Positions 17,514 to 26,070 are shown, numbered from the stretch's first letter. The stretch is 64,000 bases of DNA from an uncultured Bacilli bacterium (GCA_934096035.1 CAKOKX010000001.1:682001-746000); one strand, 5' to 3'. Numbers and translations are program-made. The notes: a model not told the origin generated them from the sequence alone.

Positions 17514-18173
17514 ATGATAAAAAAATATAAAGATTACATTTTATTATTAATAGTATTTTTATTATTTATATTCTCAGGTAGTATAAATAGATTTTTAATT
17601 GCTATAAATCCTAATTTAGATACTAAAAATATTGAATTAAATTATGATAAATATCTAAAAGAAGAACTAGATAATATAAAGAAAATAAATAATATAGAAT
17701 TTAATAATGATTTGAATCTACAAGTAAGTAGAGTTAAATATCGTAATGTTTATGAATATTCTGATACACTAACTATTTATAAGGGATTTAAAAATAATGT
17801 TTTTGTTAATGACGTTGTTTTAAATAATGATGGTCTTATAGGAATTGTAACTAAAACTTATGATTATTATTCTATCGTAACACTAATAACTAATAAAAGT
17901 AGTAATATATCCGTTAAAATAAATGACGCTATAGGCATTCTTAAAGTTATTGATAATACTTTGGTAGTAACCAATATAAATAATTATGAAAAAGTAAATA
18001 TAGATGATGAAATATATACTTCAGGTCTTGGTAATTTACCAGATAATATTTATATAGGAAAAGTAAAAAGTATTAATTTAAATAATACGGAAATAGAAAA
18101 AGTAATTGAAGTAGACCTAAATGATAGATTAGAAAAATTAGATTATGTCTTTATAAGGAGTAACCATGATTAA
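17514..18173 (+). CDS. mreC: rod-shape protein MreC
   Basis: A 219-residue protein with an N-terminal membrane helix, a short coiled coil (YDKYLKEELDNIKKINN) and the MreC beta domains (VFVNDVVLNNDGLIGIVTK, SSNISVKINDAIGIL, LGNLPDNIYIGKV). MreC links the cytoskeletal MreB to the cell-wall elongation machinery. It is shorter than usual (about 290 in Bacillus). The ribosome site is poor. Its end overlaps mreD by eight bases. Confidence 0.85.
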   Translation: MIKKYKDYILLLIVFLLFIFSGSINRFLIAINPNLDTKNIELNYDKYLKEELDNIKKINNIEFNNDLNLQVSRVKYRNVYEYSDTLTIYKGFKNNVFVNDVVLNNDGLIGIVTKTYDYYSIVTLITNKSSNISVKINDAIGILKVIDNTLVVTNINNYEKVNIDDEIYTSGLGNLPDNIYIGKVKSINLNNTEIEKVIEVDLNDRLEKLDYVFIRSNHD

Positions 18174-18546
18174 TATATTTTTAGATTGCTTAATATATAA
18201 TTTTACACCTTATAAATCATTTTTCTTTCTATCAAGTATTAATAATAAAAGTATAGTTTATAATATTGCAACAGGTTTATTTATAGATATATTTATTATT
18301 CATACATATTTTCTTAATACTATATTTATCATTTTGTTTTATATATTACATAAAGTAATTAAAATAAATTATTATAATATTATAAATTATTATTTATTTA
18401 ATATAACAACAATATTTATCTATTATATTATATTTTCATATCTTTATAATTTTAAAAATATCTTTTTTAATATGTTTATAATTAATACCATATTTATTCT
18501 TTTATGTTATATGAAAGATACCAAAAGCATAAAATTGTATAGGTGA
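18166..18546 (+). CDS. mreD: rod-shape protein MreD
   Basis: 126 residues with about four hydrophobic helices, overlapping mreC by eight bases and preceded by AAGGAG. MreD is poorly conserved in sequence; the call rests on size, membrane profile (ATGLFIDIFIIHTYFLNTIF) and invariant position after mreC. mreB is not in the window, and no minC/minD follows as it does in Bacillus. Confidence 0.75.
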   Translation: MINIFLDCLIYNFTPYKSFFFLSSINNKSIVYNIATGLFIDIFIIHTYFLNTIFIILFYILHKVIKINYYNIINYYLFNITTIFIYYIIFSYLYNFKNIFFNMFIINTIFILLCYMKDTKSIKLYR

Positions 18547-18550
18547 GATA

Positions 18551-19147
18551 ATGGACGAATATATTAGTAATGCTAAAAAAAGAAGAAATAAAAAAAGTTT
18601 TAATTTTAATAATAAAAGTCTTAAAAGTTTTATATCTAAATTTTTACTTGCTATAATATTTTTCTTATCTAGTATAATATTTACTAATATAAATGATAAA
18701 AATCTTTTGTTATATAAAGAATATGTCTTAACAGAAAGCCTACCTTTTACTAAAATAAAAGGATGGTATGAAGAATTATTTGGAGAAGTATTACCTAAGG
18801 ATGATAATAATAAAATGGTTATAAAAGGTCATTTAGTTTATAAAAATATTGAAAATTATAAAGATGGGGAAGTTCTAACTTTAACCGCTAATACTCTAAT
18901 AAATAGTTTTCAAAGTGGGATAGTAGTTTACTGCGGAGAAAAAGATGATTATGGAAATACAGTCATTATCCAAGGTGTAGATGGGGTAGATATTTGGTAT
19001 GGAAATTTAACTAATGTTTCAGTTAAATTATATGATTACGTTGAAAAAGATAAATTAATTGGTGAAACAAATAGCGATTTACTTTATTTAGTTATCAAGA
19101 AAGATAATAATTATCTAAAATATGAAGATTATCAAGCTGGATTATAG
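18551..19147 (+). CDS. spoIVFA: SpoIVFA, regulator of the sigma-K protease
   Basis: 198 residues: a basic N-terminus, one membrane helix (about residues 32-50) and a C-terminal M23/LytM-like domain (GIVVYCGEKDDYGNTVIIQG, DIWYGNLTNVSV, YDYVEKDKLIGE). The usual metal ligands of active M23 enzymes are absent, as is typical for SpoIVFA, which anchors and inhibits SpoIVFB in the outer forespore membrane. Its 3' end overlaps spoIVFB by 26 bases. Confidence 0.85.
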   Translation: MDEYISNAKKRRNKKSFNFNNKSLKSFISKFLLAIIFFLSSIIFTNINDKNLLLYKEYVLTESLPFTKIKGWYEELFGEVLPKDDNNKMVIKGHLVYKNIENYKDGEVLTLTANTLINSFQSGIVVYCGEKDDYGNTVIIQGVDGVDIWYGNLTNVSVKLYDYVEKDKLIGETNSDLLYLVIKKDNNYLKYEDYQAGL

Positions 19148-19868
19148 TATAGTTTTTATTCTTTTAACCTTACTTTTATGTGGATATATAAGAATAGGCT
19201 TAATTATACTATTTATTGTTTTATTTCATGAACTTGGACATGTTTTAGTATGTTTATTTTTTAAATATAAAATAATTAATGTCACCATATATCCTTTCGG
19301 TGGTATAACTAAAATAGAAAAAGATATAAATACTAATCCGAGTAAAGAATTAATTCTCGCTTTTGCAGGAATTTTTATGCAAGTAATATTAATATTTATA
19401 GTAAAAATATTTTCTATTCATGATTATGATCTGTTTTTAAAATATAATTATAGTATAATGTTATTTAATTTGCTTCCAATTATTCCTTTAGATGGAAGCA
19501 TTATAGTAAATAGCATTTTAAATAAGTTTTTTTCTTTTAAAAAATCATATATCTTATACATTATTATAAGTATTATATCTGTTTTTTTATATGTATTAAT
19601 TAATTATAAATATAGTGTAAATAATTATTTAATAATAGGTATCTTTTTATATAAAATATATTATTCAATTAAAGAATATAAATACATTTATAATAGATTT
19701 TTACTTGAAAGGTATTTAAAAAAATATAAATTCAATAACATAAGTACTAAAAAGGGAAATTTAGATATATTAAAACTAGATACATATCAATATTTTAAAG
19801 AAGATGAAAAAATAGTAAGTGAGGCTAAAAAACTAGAAGAAAGGTTTGACAAATACAAGTATTTTTGA
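19122..19868 (+). CDS. spoIVFB: SpoIVFB intramembrane metalloprotease
   Basis: A site-2 protease (M50) of 248 residues. The zinc site FHELGH is in the second helix (about residues 36-41) and the third ligand lies in NLLPIIPLDGS (about 119-129). Several other membrane helices and a C-terminal CBS-like tail follow. SpoIVFB cleaves pro-sigma-K during sporulation. The gene overlaps spoIVFA, implying coupled translation. It ends with TGA inside the promoter of the ribosomal-protein unit. Confidence 0.9.
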   Translation: MKIIKLDYSIVFILLTLLLCGYIRIGLIILFIVLFHELGHVLVCLFFKYKIINVTIYPFGGITKIEKDINTNPSKELILAFAGIFMQVILIFIVKIFSIHDYDLFLKYNYSIMLFNLLPIIPLDGSIIVNSILNKFFSFKKSYILYIIISIISVFLYVLINYKYSVNNYLIIGIFLYKIYYSIKEYKYIYNRFLLERYLKKYKFNNISTKKGNLDILKLDTYQYFKEDEKIVSEAKKLEERFDKYKYF

Positions 19869-19874
19869 TAAAAT
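19846..19874 (+). promoter_or_regulatory. promoter of rplU-prp-rpmA
   Basis: TTGACA (19846-19851), a 17-base spacer and TAAAAT (19869-19874). The -35 box is within the 3' end of spoIVFB. Confidence 0.75.
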
Positions 19875-19880
19875 TAATAT

Positions 19881-19968
19881 GTTTTTAAGTAATTTCTTAA
19901 AAAACCGCACAGAAAAGGTTATAAAACTGATAGTTACCTTAATGGCGCGACTTCAAAAAATATAAGGA
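19881..19968 (+). ncRNA. probable L21 leader RNA
   Basis: The roughly 90-base untranslated region between the promoter and the rplU ribosome site is GC-richer than its surroundings (ACCGCACAG, GTTACCTTAATGGCGCGAC). It stands where low-GC Gram-positives carry the L21 leader, thought to bind a ribosomal protein for autoregulation. The identification is by position and general look; I did not fold it exhaustively. Confidence 0.55.
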
Positions 19969-19976
19969 GGTATGAA

Positions 19977-20270
19977 ATGAAAGCTATATTTGAAACTGGT
20001 GGAAAACAATATTATGTTTCTGTTGGGGATACTATTTTTGTTGAAAAATTAGATGCAGAAGTAGGAAGCGATGTTACATTTGACAAAGTTTTATTTGCAG
20101 ATGGTAAAGCTGGAAACCCATATGTTGATGCGAAAGTTGTATGTACTGTTGAAAAACATGGAAAAAACAAAAAGATTAAAGTGTTTAAATACAGACCAAA
20201 GAAAAAATATCGTAAGACTCAAGGTCATAGACAACCATATACTAAATTAGTTGTTAAGAAAATTGGTTAA
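19977..20270 (+). CDS. rplU: 50S ribosomal protein L21
   Basis: 97 residues, full length. It begins MKAIFETGGKQYYVSVGDTI and ends with the basic block KRRPKKKYRKT-like FKYRPKKKYRKTQGHRQPYT, which contacts 23S rRNA. AAGGAGG lies seven bases upstream. It is first in the rplU-prp-rpmA unit and overlaps prp by one base. Confidence 0.97.
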   Translation: MKAIFETGGKQYYVSVGDTIFVEKLDAEVGSDVTFDKVLFADGKAGNPYVDAKVVCTVEKHGKNKKIKVFKYRPKKKYRKTQGHRQPYTKLVVKKIG

Positions 20271-20569
20271 TGATAAAAGTTAATATTAAAAATAATATCA
20301 TTATTATAACTGGACATGCAGGATATGATGATTTTGGAAAAGATATCGTATGTGCATCAGTATCATCGATTGTTATTACAAGTATCAATTTATGTTTAAA
20401 ATTTAATAAAGAAAGTATTAAATATAAAGAAGAGAAGGATAAATTAACAATTGAAATATTAAGTAATGATGATAATATTACATTAACAATTGAAAATATG
20501 CTTATGATGCTTGAAGAACTTGCATCGACATACAAAAAAAATATTAAAATAATTAAGGAGGAAATATAA
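20270..20569 (+). CDS. prp: ribosomal-processing cysteine protease Prp
   Basis: 99 residues, the YsxB/Prp family. The catalytic His and Cys are in GHAGYDDFGKDIVCASVS (about residues 15-32). Prp removes the N-terminal extension of L27 in Firmicutes; the next gene encodes an L27 with such an extension. One-base overlaps on both sides couple it to rplU and rpmA. Confidence 0.95.
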   Translation: MIKVNIKNNIIIITGHAGYDDFGKDIVCASVSSIVITSINLCLKFNKESIKYKEEKDKLTIEILSNDDNITLTIENMLMMLEELASTYKKNIKIIKEEI

Positions 20570-20853
20570 TGAATTTCATGAAGTTAAATATCCAATTATT
20601 TGCACATGTTAAGGCTCAAGGTTCTACTAAAAATGGTAGAGACTCAGCAGGTCGTAGACTTGGTGCTAAAGCTGCAGATGGTGAGACAGTATCAGCCGGA
20701 TCAATCCTTTATCGTCAAAGAGGAACAAGAATTTATCCAGGTACAAATGTTGGAATAGGTAAAGATGACACATTATTTGCAAAAGTAACTGGTGTTGTTA
20801 AATATGAAAGACTAGGAAAGAATAAGAAAAAGGTAAGCGTATACGAAGCATAA
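20569..20853 (+). CDS. rpmA: 50S ribosomal protein L27 with cleavable N-terminus
   Basis: 94 residues. The N-terminal extension MNFMKLNIQLFA matches the Prp cleavage site (after the FA), leaving a mature protein starting HVKAQGSTKNGRDS. The L27 core GRRLGAKAADGETV and RQRGTRIYPG follow. The mature N-terminus reaches the peptidyl-transferase centre. obg, the usual next gene, is absent. Confidence 0.97.
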   Translation: MNFMKLNIQLFAHVKAQGSTKNGRDSAGRRLGAKAADGETVSAGSILYRQRGTRIYPGTNVGIGKDDTLFAKVTGVVKYERLGKNKKKVSVYEA

Positions 20854-20868
20854 GTATTCGCTTTTTTA
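20835..20868 (+). terminator. terminator of the rplU unit
   Basis: AAGCGTATAC (20835-20844) pairs with GTATTCGCTT (20854-20863) with one mismatch, then a T-run. The stem includes the 3' end of rpmA. Confidence 0.7.
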
Positions 20869-20881
20869 ATATGGAGGGTTT

Positions 20882-21520
20882 ATGAAATATGATAATGAAT
20901 TATTTCTTTTAAGTGAATTCTTTTCACATAATACAATAAATAAAAAAGATAGCAGAGAAATATCTGATAAAAAAAGAAAATTGTTTAGAATAGTATTAAA
21001 GGAATTTAGAAAAGAAACGAATTTGCAAGAGGGATTTTGCAAAATAAAGTTTATGGATCGTTTCTGGGGTGAATGTGATAAAGGTTATACTTTAGTTAAA
21101 GAATTGGTTGAAAATGATGCTTTTAAAAGTTTTTCAAAAGATTACTTAATTTATATAACGGATTTTTCAAATTTTTATGATGAATCACATTCTAGTTTCT
21201 ATGAATTAACTTGGGATTATCAAACTTATTTTGAATTTATGAGATATCATAAAATCATCAAAGAATTAATGGAAATGCCTGAAAATGTTCGAAATGCTGC
21301 AGTTGAATCTATTGGTAGCACAATTGAATCCGCAAAACAAAAGCTTGAAACTAATAAAGGTCTTTGTCCAAAAATTGGACATAGTATTAGTAAATGGCAT
21401 AAAATGGAAGGTGAAAATGGTAAGTCTCCATTCTGGTATGGAACATGCACAAAATGTGGAGAAACCCAAATTACTAGAAAAGATCCAAATGGAATAAAAT
21501 TAGAAAGAAACAAAAAATAA
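20882..21520 (+). CDS. unknown protein with C-terminal zinc-ribbon-like motif
   Basis: 212 residues preceded by a GGAGGG ribosome site. The N-terminal two thirds are helical and charged with no known motif. The C-terminus has CPKIGHSISKWHK...GTCTKCGETQ, a C-H...C-x2-C arrangement that suggests a small zinc-binding knuckle. It stands alone between the rplU unit and an IS relic, with its own terminator. Function unknown. Confidence 0.7.
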   Translation: MKYDNELFLLSEFFSHNTINKKDSREISDKKRKLFRIVLKEFRKETNLQEGFCKIKFMDRFWGECDKGYTLVKELVENDAFKSFSKDYLIYITDFSNFYDESHSSFYELTWDYQTYFEFMRYHKIIKELMEMPENVRNAAVESIGSTIESAKQKLETNKGLCPKIGHSISKWHKMEGENGKSPFWYGTCTKCGETQITRKDPNGIKLERNKK

Positions 21521-21547
21521 AACTCGTAACAGAGTTTTATTTTTTAT
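21516..21547 (+). terminator. intrinsic terminator
   Basis: A 10-bp stem AATAAAACTC/GAGTTTTATT (21516-21525, 21532-21541) followed by T's. Confidence 0.8.
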
Positions 21548-21755
21548 CCTTTATAATTATTTCTAAATCATGTTTATCTGCAATATCTAGTAAATCACTA
21601 AAGTAATAGTATATATTTGCCTTATATCTTGATATTGTAGAATGACTTATTATCTACTTCTTCCACATTCATTGGAATATTCCCATTGAAAGTCCTTGAG
21701 CTAATAGAATGTCAATTTCTACTTTCTTTTTTTCCGTTAATTGTTTATAATTCAT
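21537..21755 (-). pseudogene. relic of an IS30-type helix-turn-helix (transposase N-terminus)
   Basis: From ATG 21755 the frame reads MNYKQLTEKKKVEIDILLAQ, then GLSMGIFQ. This is the opening of IS30-family transposases (NYxxLTxxER...I..LL..G.S). Two in-frame stops (TGA, TAG) interrupt the recognition region. The same frame continues with ISHSTISRYKANIY, the usual second half of the helix-turn-helix, and ends at TAA 21537. No DDE catalytic domain follows. It is a truncated, inactivated remnant. A hairpin covering its ribosome site lies just upstream. Confidence 0.55.
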
Positions 21756-21757
21756 AT

Positions 21758-21786
21758 AGGAGCCTCCTTGCCGGGATTTGGCTCCT
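21758..21786 (-). repeat. hairpin sequestering the IS-relic ribosome site
   Basis: AGGAGCC and GGCTCCT arms (21758-21764, 21780-21786). On the minus strand the stem and loop include AAGGAGG, the ribosome site of the relic. Such fold-back structures protect insertion sequences from read-through expression. Confidence 0.45.
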
Positions 21787-21795
21787 TTATTATAT

Positions 21796-21821
21796 CAAAA
21801 AGCCGCACCCAAGTGGTGCGG
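21796..21821 (-). terminator. second terminator after trmB
   Basis: On the minus strand CCGCACC/GGTGCGG (7 bp, loop ACTTG) followed by CTTTTT. GC-rich stem, clear intrinsic terminator. Confidence 0.75.
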
Positions 21822-21837
21822 TTCAATTTTCAATTTA

Positions 21838-21865
21838 GGAAAAAGATACACGTGATTGTGTATCT
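21838..21865 (-). terminator. first terminator after trmB
   Basis: On the minus strand AGATACAC/GTGTATCT (21844-21851, 21858-21865) then TTTTTCC, nine bases after the trmB stop. Confidence 0.7.
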
Positions 21866-21873
21866 ATTTTGTT

Positions 21874-22512
21874 TTATTCATCAAATGTAGCATCTACATA
21901 GTAGATTGGTCTACCTTCTTTTTCATATTGTTTTTCAAAATCAGTCATGATATTACTAATTTGTCTTTCATCATGATGTAAGTCTAGACTAACTTTATTA
22001 AAAGTGTACCAATATTGTGATAAAGTTTCTAATGAATAAGCAAATAAACCTTTGTTGTCGGTTTTTAAAATAATGTGTTTGTTCTTCTTGAAAATCTTGT
22101 CATAAAGCTTTAAATAACTTATGTGCGTAAATCTATTTTTCTCATCAATTCCTTTTGGCCATGGTTCTGAAAAAGTCAAATATATGGTAGATATTTCTTT
22201 TCCAAAAATTTTATCAATATTTCTAGCATCATCATTAATAAGTTTTAAATTAGTTATTTTTTCTGATTTTAATTTTTCAGTAGCCATCACCATTTGCGAT
22301 GGATAAAGTTCAAGTCCAATAAAGTTTACATTTGGATATTTTTTTGCCATGTTTATGATAAAATCTCCACGTCCCATTCCAAGTTCTAAAGAAATAGGAT
22401 TCTTGTTACCAAATAAGTCATGCCATTTATTTTTATATTTATAAGGATCTTTAACAAAAAATTTACTTTCTGCAATTATTTTATCAGCGTTTTTAATTTT
22501 ATTATATTCCAT
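21874..22512 (-). CDS. trmB: tRNA (guanine-N7-)-methyltransferase
   Basis: 212 residues of the TrmB family, making m7G46 in tRNA. The SAM-binding site is LELGMGRGDFI (about residues 40-50) followed by IGLELYPSQM and NDDARNIDKIF. The family signature is FSEPWPKGIDEKNRFTH, close to the usual FPDPWPK. It is monocistronic, with extended -10 TGATATAAT upstream and two terminators in tandem downstream, divergent from the heat-shock operon. Confidence 0.92.
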   Translation of the reverse strand: MEYNKIKNADKIIAESKFFVKDPYKYKNKWHDLFGNKNPISLELGMGRGDFIINMAKKYPNVNFIGLELYPSQMVMATEKLKSEKITNLKLINDDARNIDKIFGKEISTIYLTFSEPWPKGIDEKNRFTHISYLKLYDKIFKKNKHIILKTDNKGLFAYSLETLSQYWYTFNKVSLDLHHDERQISNIMTDFEKQYEKEGRPIYYVDATFDE

Positions 22513-22534
22513 AGTTTTTCCTTCTTTCCTAAAG

Positions 22535-22543
22535 ATTATATCA
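22535..22543 (-). promoter_or_regulatory. extended -10 promoter of trmB
   Basis: Minus-strand TGATATAAT from 22543 to 22535, 23 bases before the trmB ATG. Confidence 0.5.
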
Positions 22544-22589
22544 TTAATTTTTATTTATGTAAAATTAATTTGACAAAAATATTCAAAAA

Positions 22590-22617
22590 TTAGCAGTTAT
22601 ATATTGACAAGTGCTAA
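22590..22617 (+). promoter_or_regulatory. degenerate CIRCE operator overlapping the promoter
   Basis: TTAGCAGTT (22590-22598) and AAGTGCTAA (22609-22617) with a 10-base spacer resemble CIRCE (TTAGCACTC-N9-GAGTGCTAA). The right arm overlaps the end of the -35 box, so HrcA bound here would block polymerase. Confidence 0.55.
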
Positions 22618-22632
22618 GCATAATATTATAAT
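22604..22632 (+). promoter_or_regulatory. promoter of the hrcA-dnaK operon
   Basis: TTGACA (22604-22609), 17 bases, TATAAT (22627-22632): perfect vegetative boxes and spacing. Confidence 0.85.
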
Positions 22633-22636
22633 GATA

Positions 22637-22663
22637 TTAGCACTAATAAAGAAAGAGTGCTAA
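22637..22663 (+). promoter_or_regulatory. CIRCE operator (HrcA binding site)
   Basis: TTAGCACT (22637-22644) and GAGTGCTAA (22655-22663), matching the CIRCE consensus at 17 of 18 arm positions with the standard nine-base spacer, four bases after the -10 box. Confidence 0.92.
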
Positions 22664-22676
22664 GAGAGGTAATATT

Positions 22677-23684
22677 ATGGATGAACGTAAAAACAATCTC
22701 TTAAAAGTAATTGTTGAGACATACATTAAAACAGTAAGGCCTGTTGGGTCAAAAGCTTTATGTGATATGTTTAATTTATCTAGCGCAACGATTAGAAATG
22801 AAATGGCTCTGCTTGAAGAAATGGGCTATCTAGAAAAGAATCATATATCATCTGGTCGTATACCTAGTGAAGAAGGTTATAAGTATTATGTAAAAAACTT
22901 AATGGAACCTGAAAAACTTACTGGTAGTGAAATGCTTCAATTACAAAGAATATTTGCAAATACTGATATAGAACTTAGTGATGCTATAAATAAATGTATG
23001 GATATCATAAGTGATATAACAAATTATACGAGTGTTGTTTTAGGTAAAAGTAGTAGTGATAATTCATTATTACAAATTAATATAATTGATTTAGGAAATA
23101 ATCAAGTCGTAGCAGTTGTATGTACCGATAAAGGAAATGTTGAAAATAAGATGTTTACTTTACCAAATACAATTAATGTTAAAGAAGTGGTAAAAACAAG
23201 CGAAATAATAAATAAAATGCTTGTAGGAACACCAATTAATGAAGTAAGTAAAAGACTTGAAATAGAAGTAAAACCAATTATTAAAACCCAAATAAAACAA
23301 TATGAAACAGTATATAGTATATTCTATAATGCCTTTAATGATTTTGTAGCTAATAATAGTAATATTCATGTTACAGGAAAAACAAAGATATTTGAACAGC
23401 CAGAATACAGTGATATAACAGAATTAAAAAGATTAGCTAATAAACTAGAAGATAAAAATCTTATTACTAAGATGGAAGAAAATAGTAATGAGGATGAGAT
23501 TAAGGTTTATATTGGCGAAGAGACTGAATTTGATTCAAATGTAACTATTATTAGAAAAAAATATCATATTAATGGTGAAGAAGGCACAATTGCAGTAATA
23601 GGTCCAAAGAGAATGGATTATCAAAAAATTGTGGGACTTCTTGAATATATTGATGAAGAACTTGATAGTAGAAAGGATAAATAA
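22677..23684 (+). CDS. hrcA: heat-shock repressor HrcA
   Basis: 335 residues. A winged helix at the N-terminus (VRPVGSKALCDMFNLSSATI, about residues 20-39) is followed by the HrcA core with GRIPSEEGYKYYV and a C-terminal IGPKRMDYQKIVGLLEY. HrcA represses its own operon through CIRCE and depends on chaperonin activity in the classical model. Its stop overlaps the grpE ATG by one base. Confidence 0.95.
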   Translation: MDERKNNLLKVIVETYIKTVRPVGSKALCDMFNLSSATIRNEMALLEEMGYLEKNHISSGRIPSEEGYKYYVKNLMEPEKLTGSEMLQLQRIFANTDIELSDAINKCMDIISDITNYTSVVLGKSSSDNSLLQINIIDLGNNQVVAVVCTDKGNVENKMFTLPNTINVKEVVKTSEIINKMLVGTPINEVSKRLEIEVKPIIKTQIKQYETVYSIFYNAFNDFVANNSNIHVTGKTKIFEQPEYSDITELKRLANKLEDKNLITKMEENSNEDEIKVYIGEETEFDSNVTIIRKKYHINGEEGTIAVIGPKRMDYQKIVGLLEYIDEELDSRKDK

Positions 23685-24211
23685 TGGAAGAAAAAAAGAT
23701 TAAAGGTAAACAAAAAGTTAAAAGTGTAAAAAAGAAAGAACCTAACAAAATTAAAAATGAAACAAATAATAAATTAGTAGAAGAAAATGCTAAATTAAAT
23801 GAAAAACTTCTTAGAGTAATGGCAGAAATGCAAAATATGAAAAGAAGAAATGATGAAGAAATTAGTAAACTTTGCAAATATGATGGAGAAAAATTAATTA
23901 CAAAGATATTACCAATCGTTGATAATTTTGAAAGAGCAATAATGCTTGATGATCGAGATTTATCTGATGAAGTTTCTAAATTCTTAAGTGGATTTAAAAT
24001 GATTTATACTAATTTAATAAGTATATTAAATGAATTAGAAGTAAAAGAAATAGACTGTAAGGGACTAGAATTTGATCCAAATAAAATGGAAGCAGTTCTT
24101 ACAGATAGTAATAAAGAATTACCAAGTAATGTAGTACTTGAAGTACTACAAAAAGGTTACACTTATAAAGATAAAGTTATAAGGGTAGCAATGGTAAAAG
24201 TAAATGAATAA
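23684..24211 (+). CDS. grpE: nucleotide exchange factor GrpE
   Basis: 175 residues: a basic low-complexity start, a long coiled coil (NKLVEENAKLNEKLLRVMAE) and the C-terminal beta wing (DPNKMEAVLTDSNKELPSN, VLQKGYTYKDKVIRVAMVKV). It exchanges ADP on DnaK. Second gene of the heat-shock operon. Confidence 0.95.
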   Translation: MEEKKIKGKQKVKSVKKKEPNKIKNETNNKLVEENAKLNEKLLRVMAEMQNMKRRNDEEISKLCKYDGEKLITKILPIVDNFERAIMLDDRDLSDEVSKFLSGFKMIYTNLISILNELEVKEIDCKGLEFDPNKMEAVLTDSNKELPSNVVLEVLQKGYTYKDKVIRVAMVKVNE

Positions 24212-24249
24212 TTAAGCTCAAGTAAAAGAAAAGAAAGGAATGATTAAAT

Positions 24250-26070
24250 ATGAGTAAAATTATAGGTATTGACTTAGGTACTACAAATTCATGTGTTGCA
24301 GTACTTGAAGGGGGAGAACCAAAGGTTATAGCCAATGCTGAAGGAAATAGAACAACTCCATCAGTAGTAGCATTTAAAGGAGATGAAGAATTAGTTGGTG
24401 AAGTTGCTAAAAGACAAGCCGTAACTAATGTTAAAAATACTATTTCTTCAATTAAAAGAAAAATGGGTACTAGTGAAAAAGTAGAAGCTGGGGGAAAGAA
24501 ATGGACTCCAGAAGAAATTAGTGCTAAGATACTAGGAAAACTAAAGAAAGATGCTGAAAGTTATCTTGGAGAAAAAGTAACTAAAGCTGTTATTACAGTT
24601 CCAGCATATTTTAACGATGCTGAAAGACAAGCTACTAAAAATGCCGGTAAAATTGCAGGATTAGAAGTAGAAAGAATTATCAATGAACCAACAGCAGCAG
24701 CACTTGCATATGGTTTAGATAAACAAGATAAATTACAAACTATTCTAGTTTATGACTTAGGTGGAGGAACATTCGATGTTTCAATTCTAGAACTAGGTGA
24801 TGGTGTGTTTGAAGTTAAAGCAACAAGCGGTAATAATCGTCTAGGTGGAGATGACTTCGATTCAAGAGTTACTGATTATTTAGTAAGTGAATTTAAAAAA
24901 GAACATGGTATTGATTTAAGTAAAGATACTATGGCAATGCAAAGAATTAAAGATGCTGCTGAAAAAGCTAAAAAAGACTTATCAAGTATGACTACAACAC
25001 AAATTAGCTTACCATTCATTGCACAAAATGATGAAGGCCCAGTTCATATGGATATGACTTTAACAAAAGCTAAATTTGAAGACTTATGTCGTGATTTATT
25101 TGATTCAACACTTGAACCAGTTAGAAAAGCTTTAAAAGATGCTAATATGACTGCTAAAGATATTGATAAAGTAATATTAGTTGGTGGATCAAGTCGTATT
25201 CCATATATTCAAGAACTTGTTAAAAAAGAACTTGGACAAGAACCTAATAAGAGTGTTAACCCAGATGAAGTAGTTGCCATGGGTGCAGCTATTCAAGGTG
25301 GAGTACTTACTGGTGAAGTTGATGATATCGTTTTACTTGATGTTACACCATTATCACTTGGTATTGAAACTCTAGGAAATGTTATGACAGTATTAATCCC
25401 AAGAAATACAACAATTCCAACAAGTAAATCTCAAGTATTCTCTACTGCTGTAGATAATCAACCAGCTGTTGATATTCATGTATTACAAGGTGAAAGACCA
25501 ATGGCTAACGATAACAAGACACTTGGAAACTTCCAATTAACTAATTTGCCTCCAGCAAGAAGAGGAGTACCTCAAATCGAAGTTAAATTTGATATTGATG
25601 CTAATGGTATAGTTAATGTTACTGCTAAAGATTTAGGTACAAATAAAGAACAATCAATTACAATTACATCATCAACAAATCTATCTGACGAAGAAATTGA
25701 TAAGATGATGAAAGAAGCAGAAGCTAATAAAGAAGCTGATGAAAAGAGAAAAGAAGAAGCTGAAGTAAGAAATAATGCTGATAGTATTGTGTTTGCTACT
25801 GAAAAAGCTTTAGCTGATTTAGGAGATAAAGTATCCGAAGACGACAAAAAGAACGCTGAAGAAAAACTAGAAGCAGCTAAGAAAGCTTTGGAAGGAACTG
25901 ATATTGAAGAAATTAAGAAAACTTCTGAAGAATTAAATAAAATAGCTATGGATTTAGCAGCTAAAGTATATGAACAAGCAGCTAAAGATAATGCAAATAA
26001 TACAGAAACAAATAGTGGTAGTGATAGTGACCATGAAAAAGTTGAAGATGCCACTTACGAAGAAAAATAA
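24250..26070 (+). CDS. dnaK: chaperone DnaK (Hsp70)
   Basis: 606 residues, full length. The ATPase domain has IGIDLGTTNSCVAV at the start, VPAYFNDAERQAT and VYDLGGGTFDVSIL. The substrate domain has DVTPLSLGIET and the lid is Ala/Glu/Lys rich. A good GAAAGGAATG ribosome site lies upstream. A terminator follows directly, so the downstream genes probably receive less transcript. Confidence 0.98.
   Translation: MSKIIGIDLGTTNSCVAVLEGGEPKVIANAEGNRTTPSVVAFKGDEELVGEVAKRQAVTNVKNTISSIKRKMGTSEKVEAGGKKWTPEEISAKILGKLKKDAESYLGEKVTKAVITVPAYFNDAERQATKNAGKIAGLEVERIINEPTAAALAYGLDKQDKLQTILVYDLGGGTFDVSILELGDGVFEVKATSGNNRLGGDDFDSRVTDYLVSEFKKEHGIDLSKDTMAMQRIKDAAEKAKKDLSSMTTTQISLPFIAQNDEGPVHMDMTLTKAKFEDLCRDLFDSTLEPVRKALKDANMTAKDIDKVILVGGSSRIPYIQELVKKELGQEPNKSVNPDEVVAMGAAIQGGVLTGEVDDIVLLDVTPLSLGIETLGNVMTVLIPRNTTIPTSKSQVFSTAVDNQPAVDIHVLQGERPMANDNKTLGNFQLTNLPPARRGVPQIEVKFDIDANGIVNVTAKDLGTNKEQSITITSSTNLSDEEIDKMMKEAEANKEADEKRKEEAEVRNNADSIVFATEKALADLGDKVSEDDKKNAEEKLEAAKKALEGTDIEEIKKTSEELNKIAMDLAAKVYEQAAKDNANNTETNSGSDSDHEKVEDATYEEK

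Noticed and set aside
21247..21513. Frames opposite and out of phase with the zinc-ribbon-like gene
   Set aside because: They lack ribosome sites and overlap a gene that has one, a terminator and a plausible C-x2-C motif.
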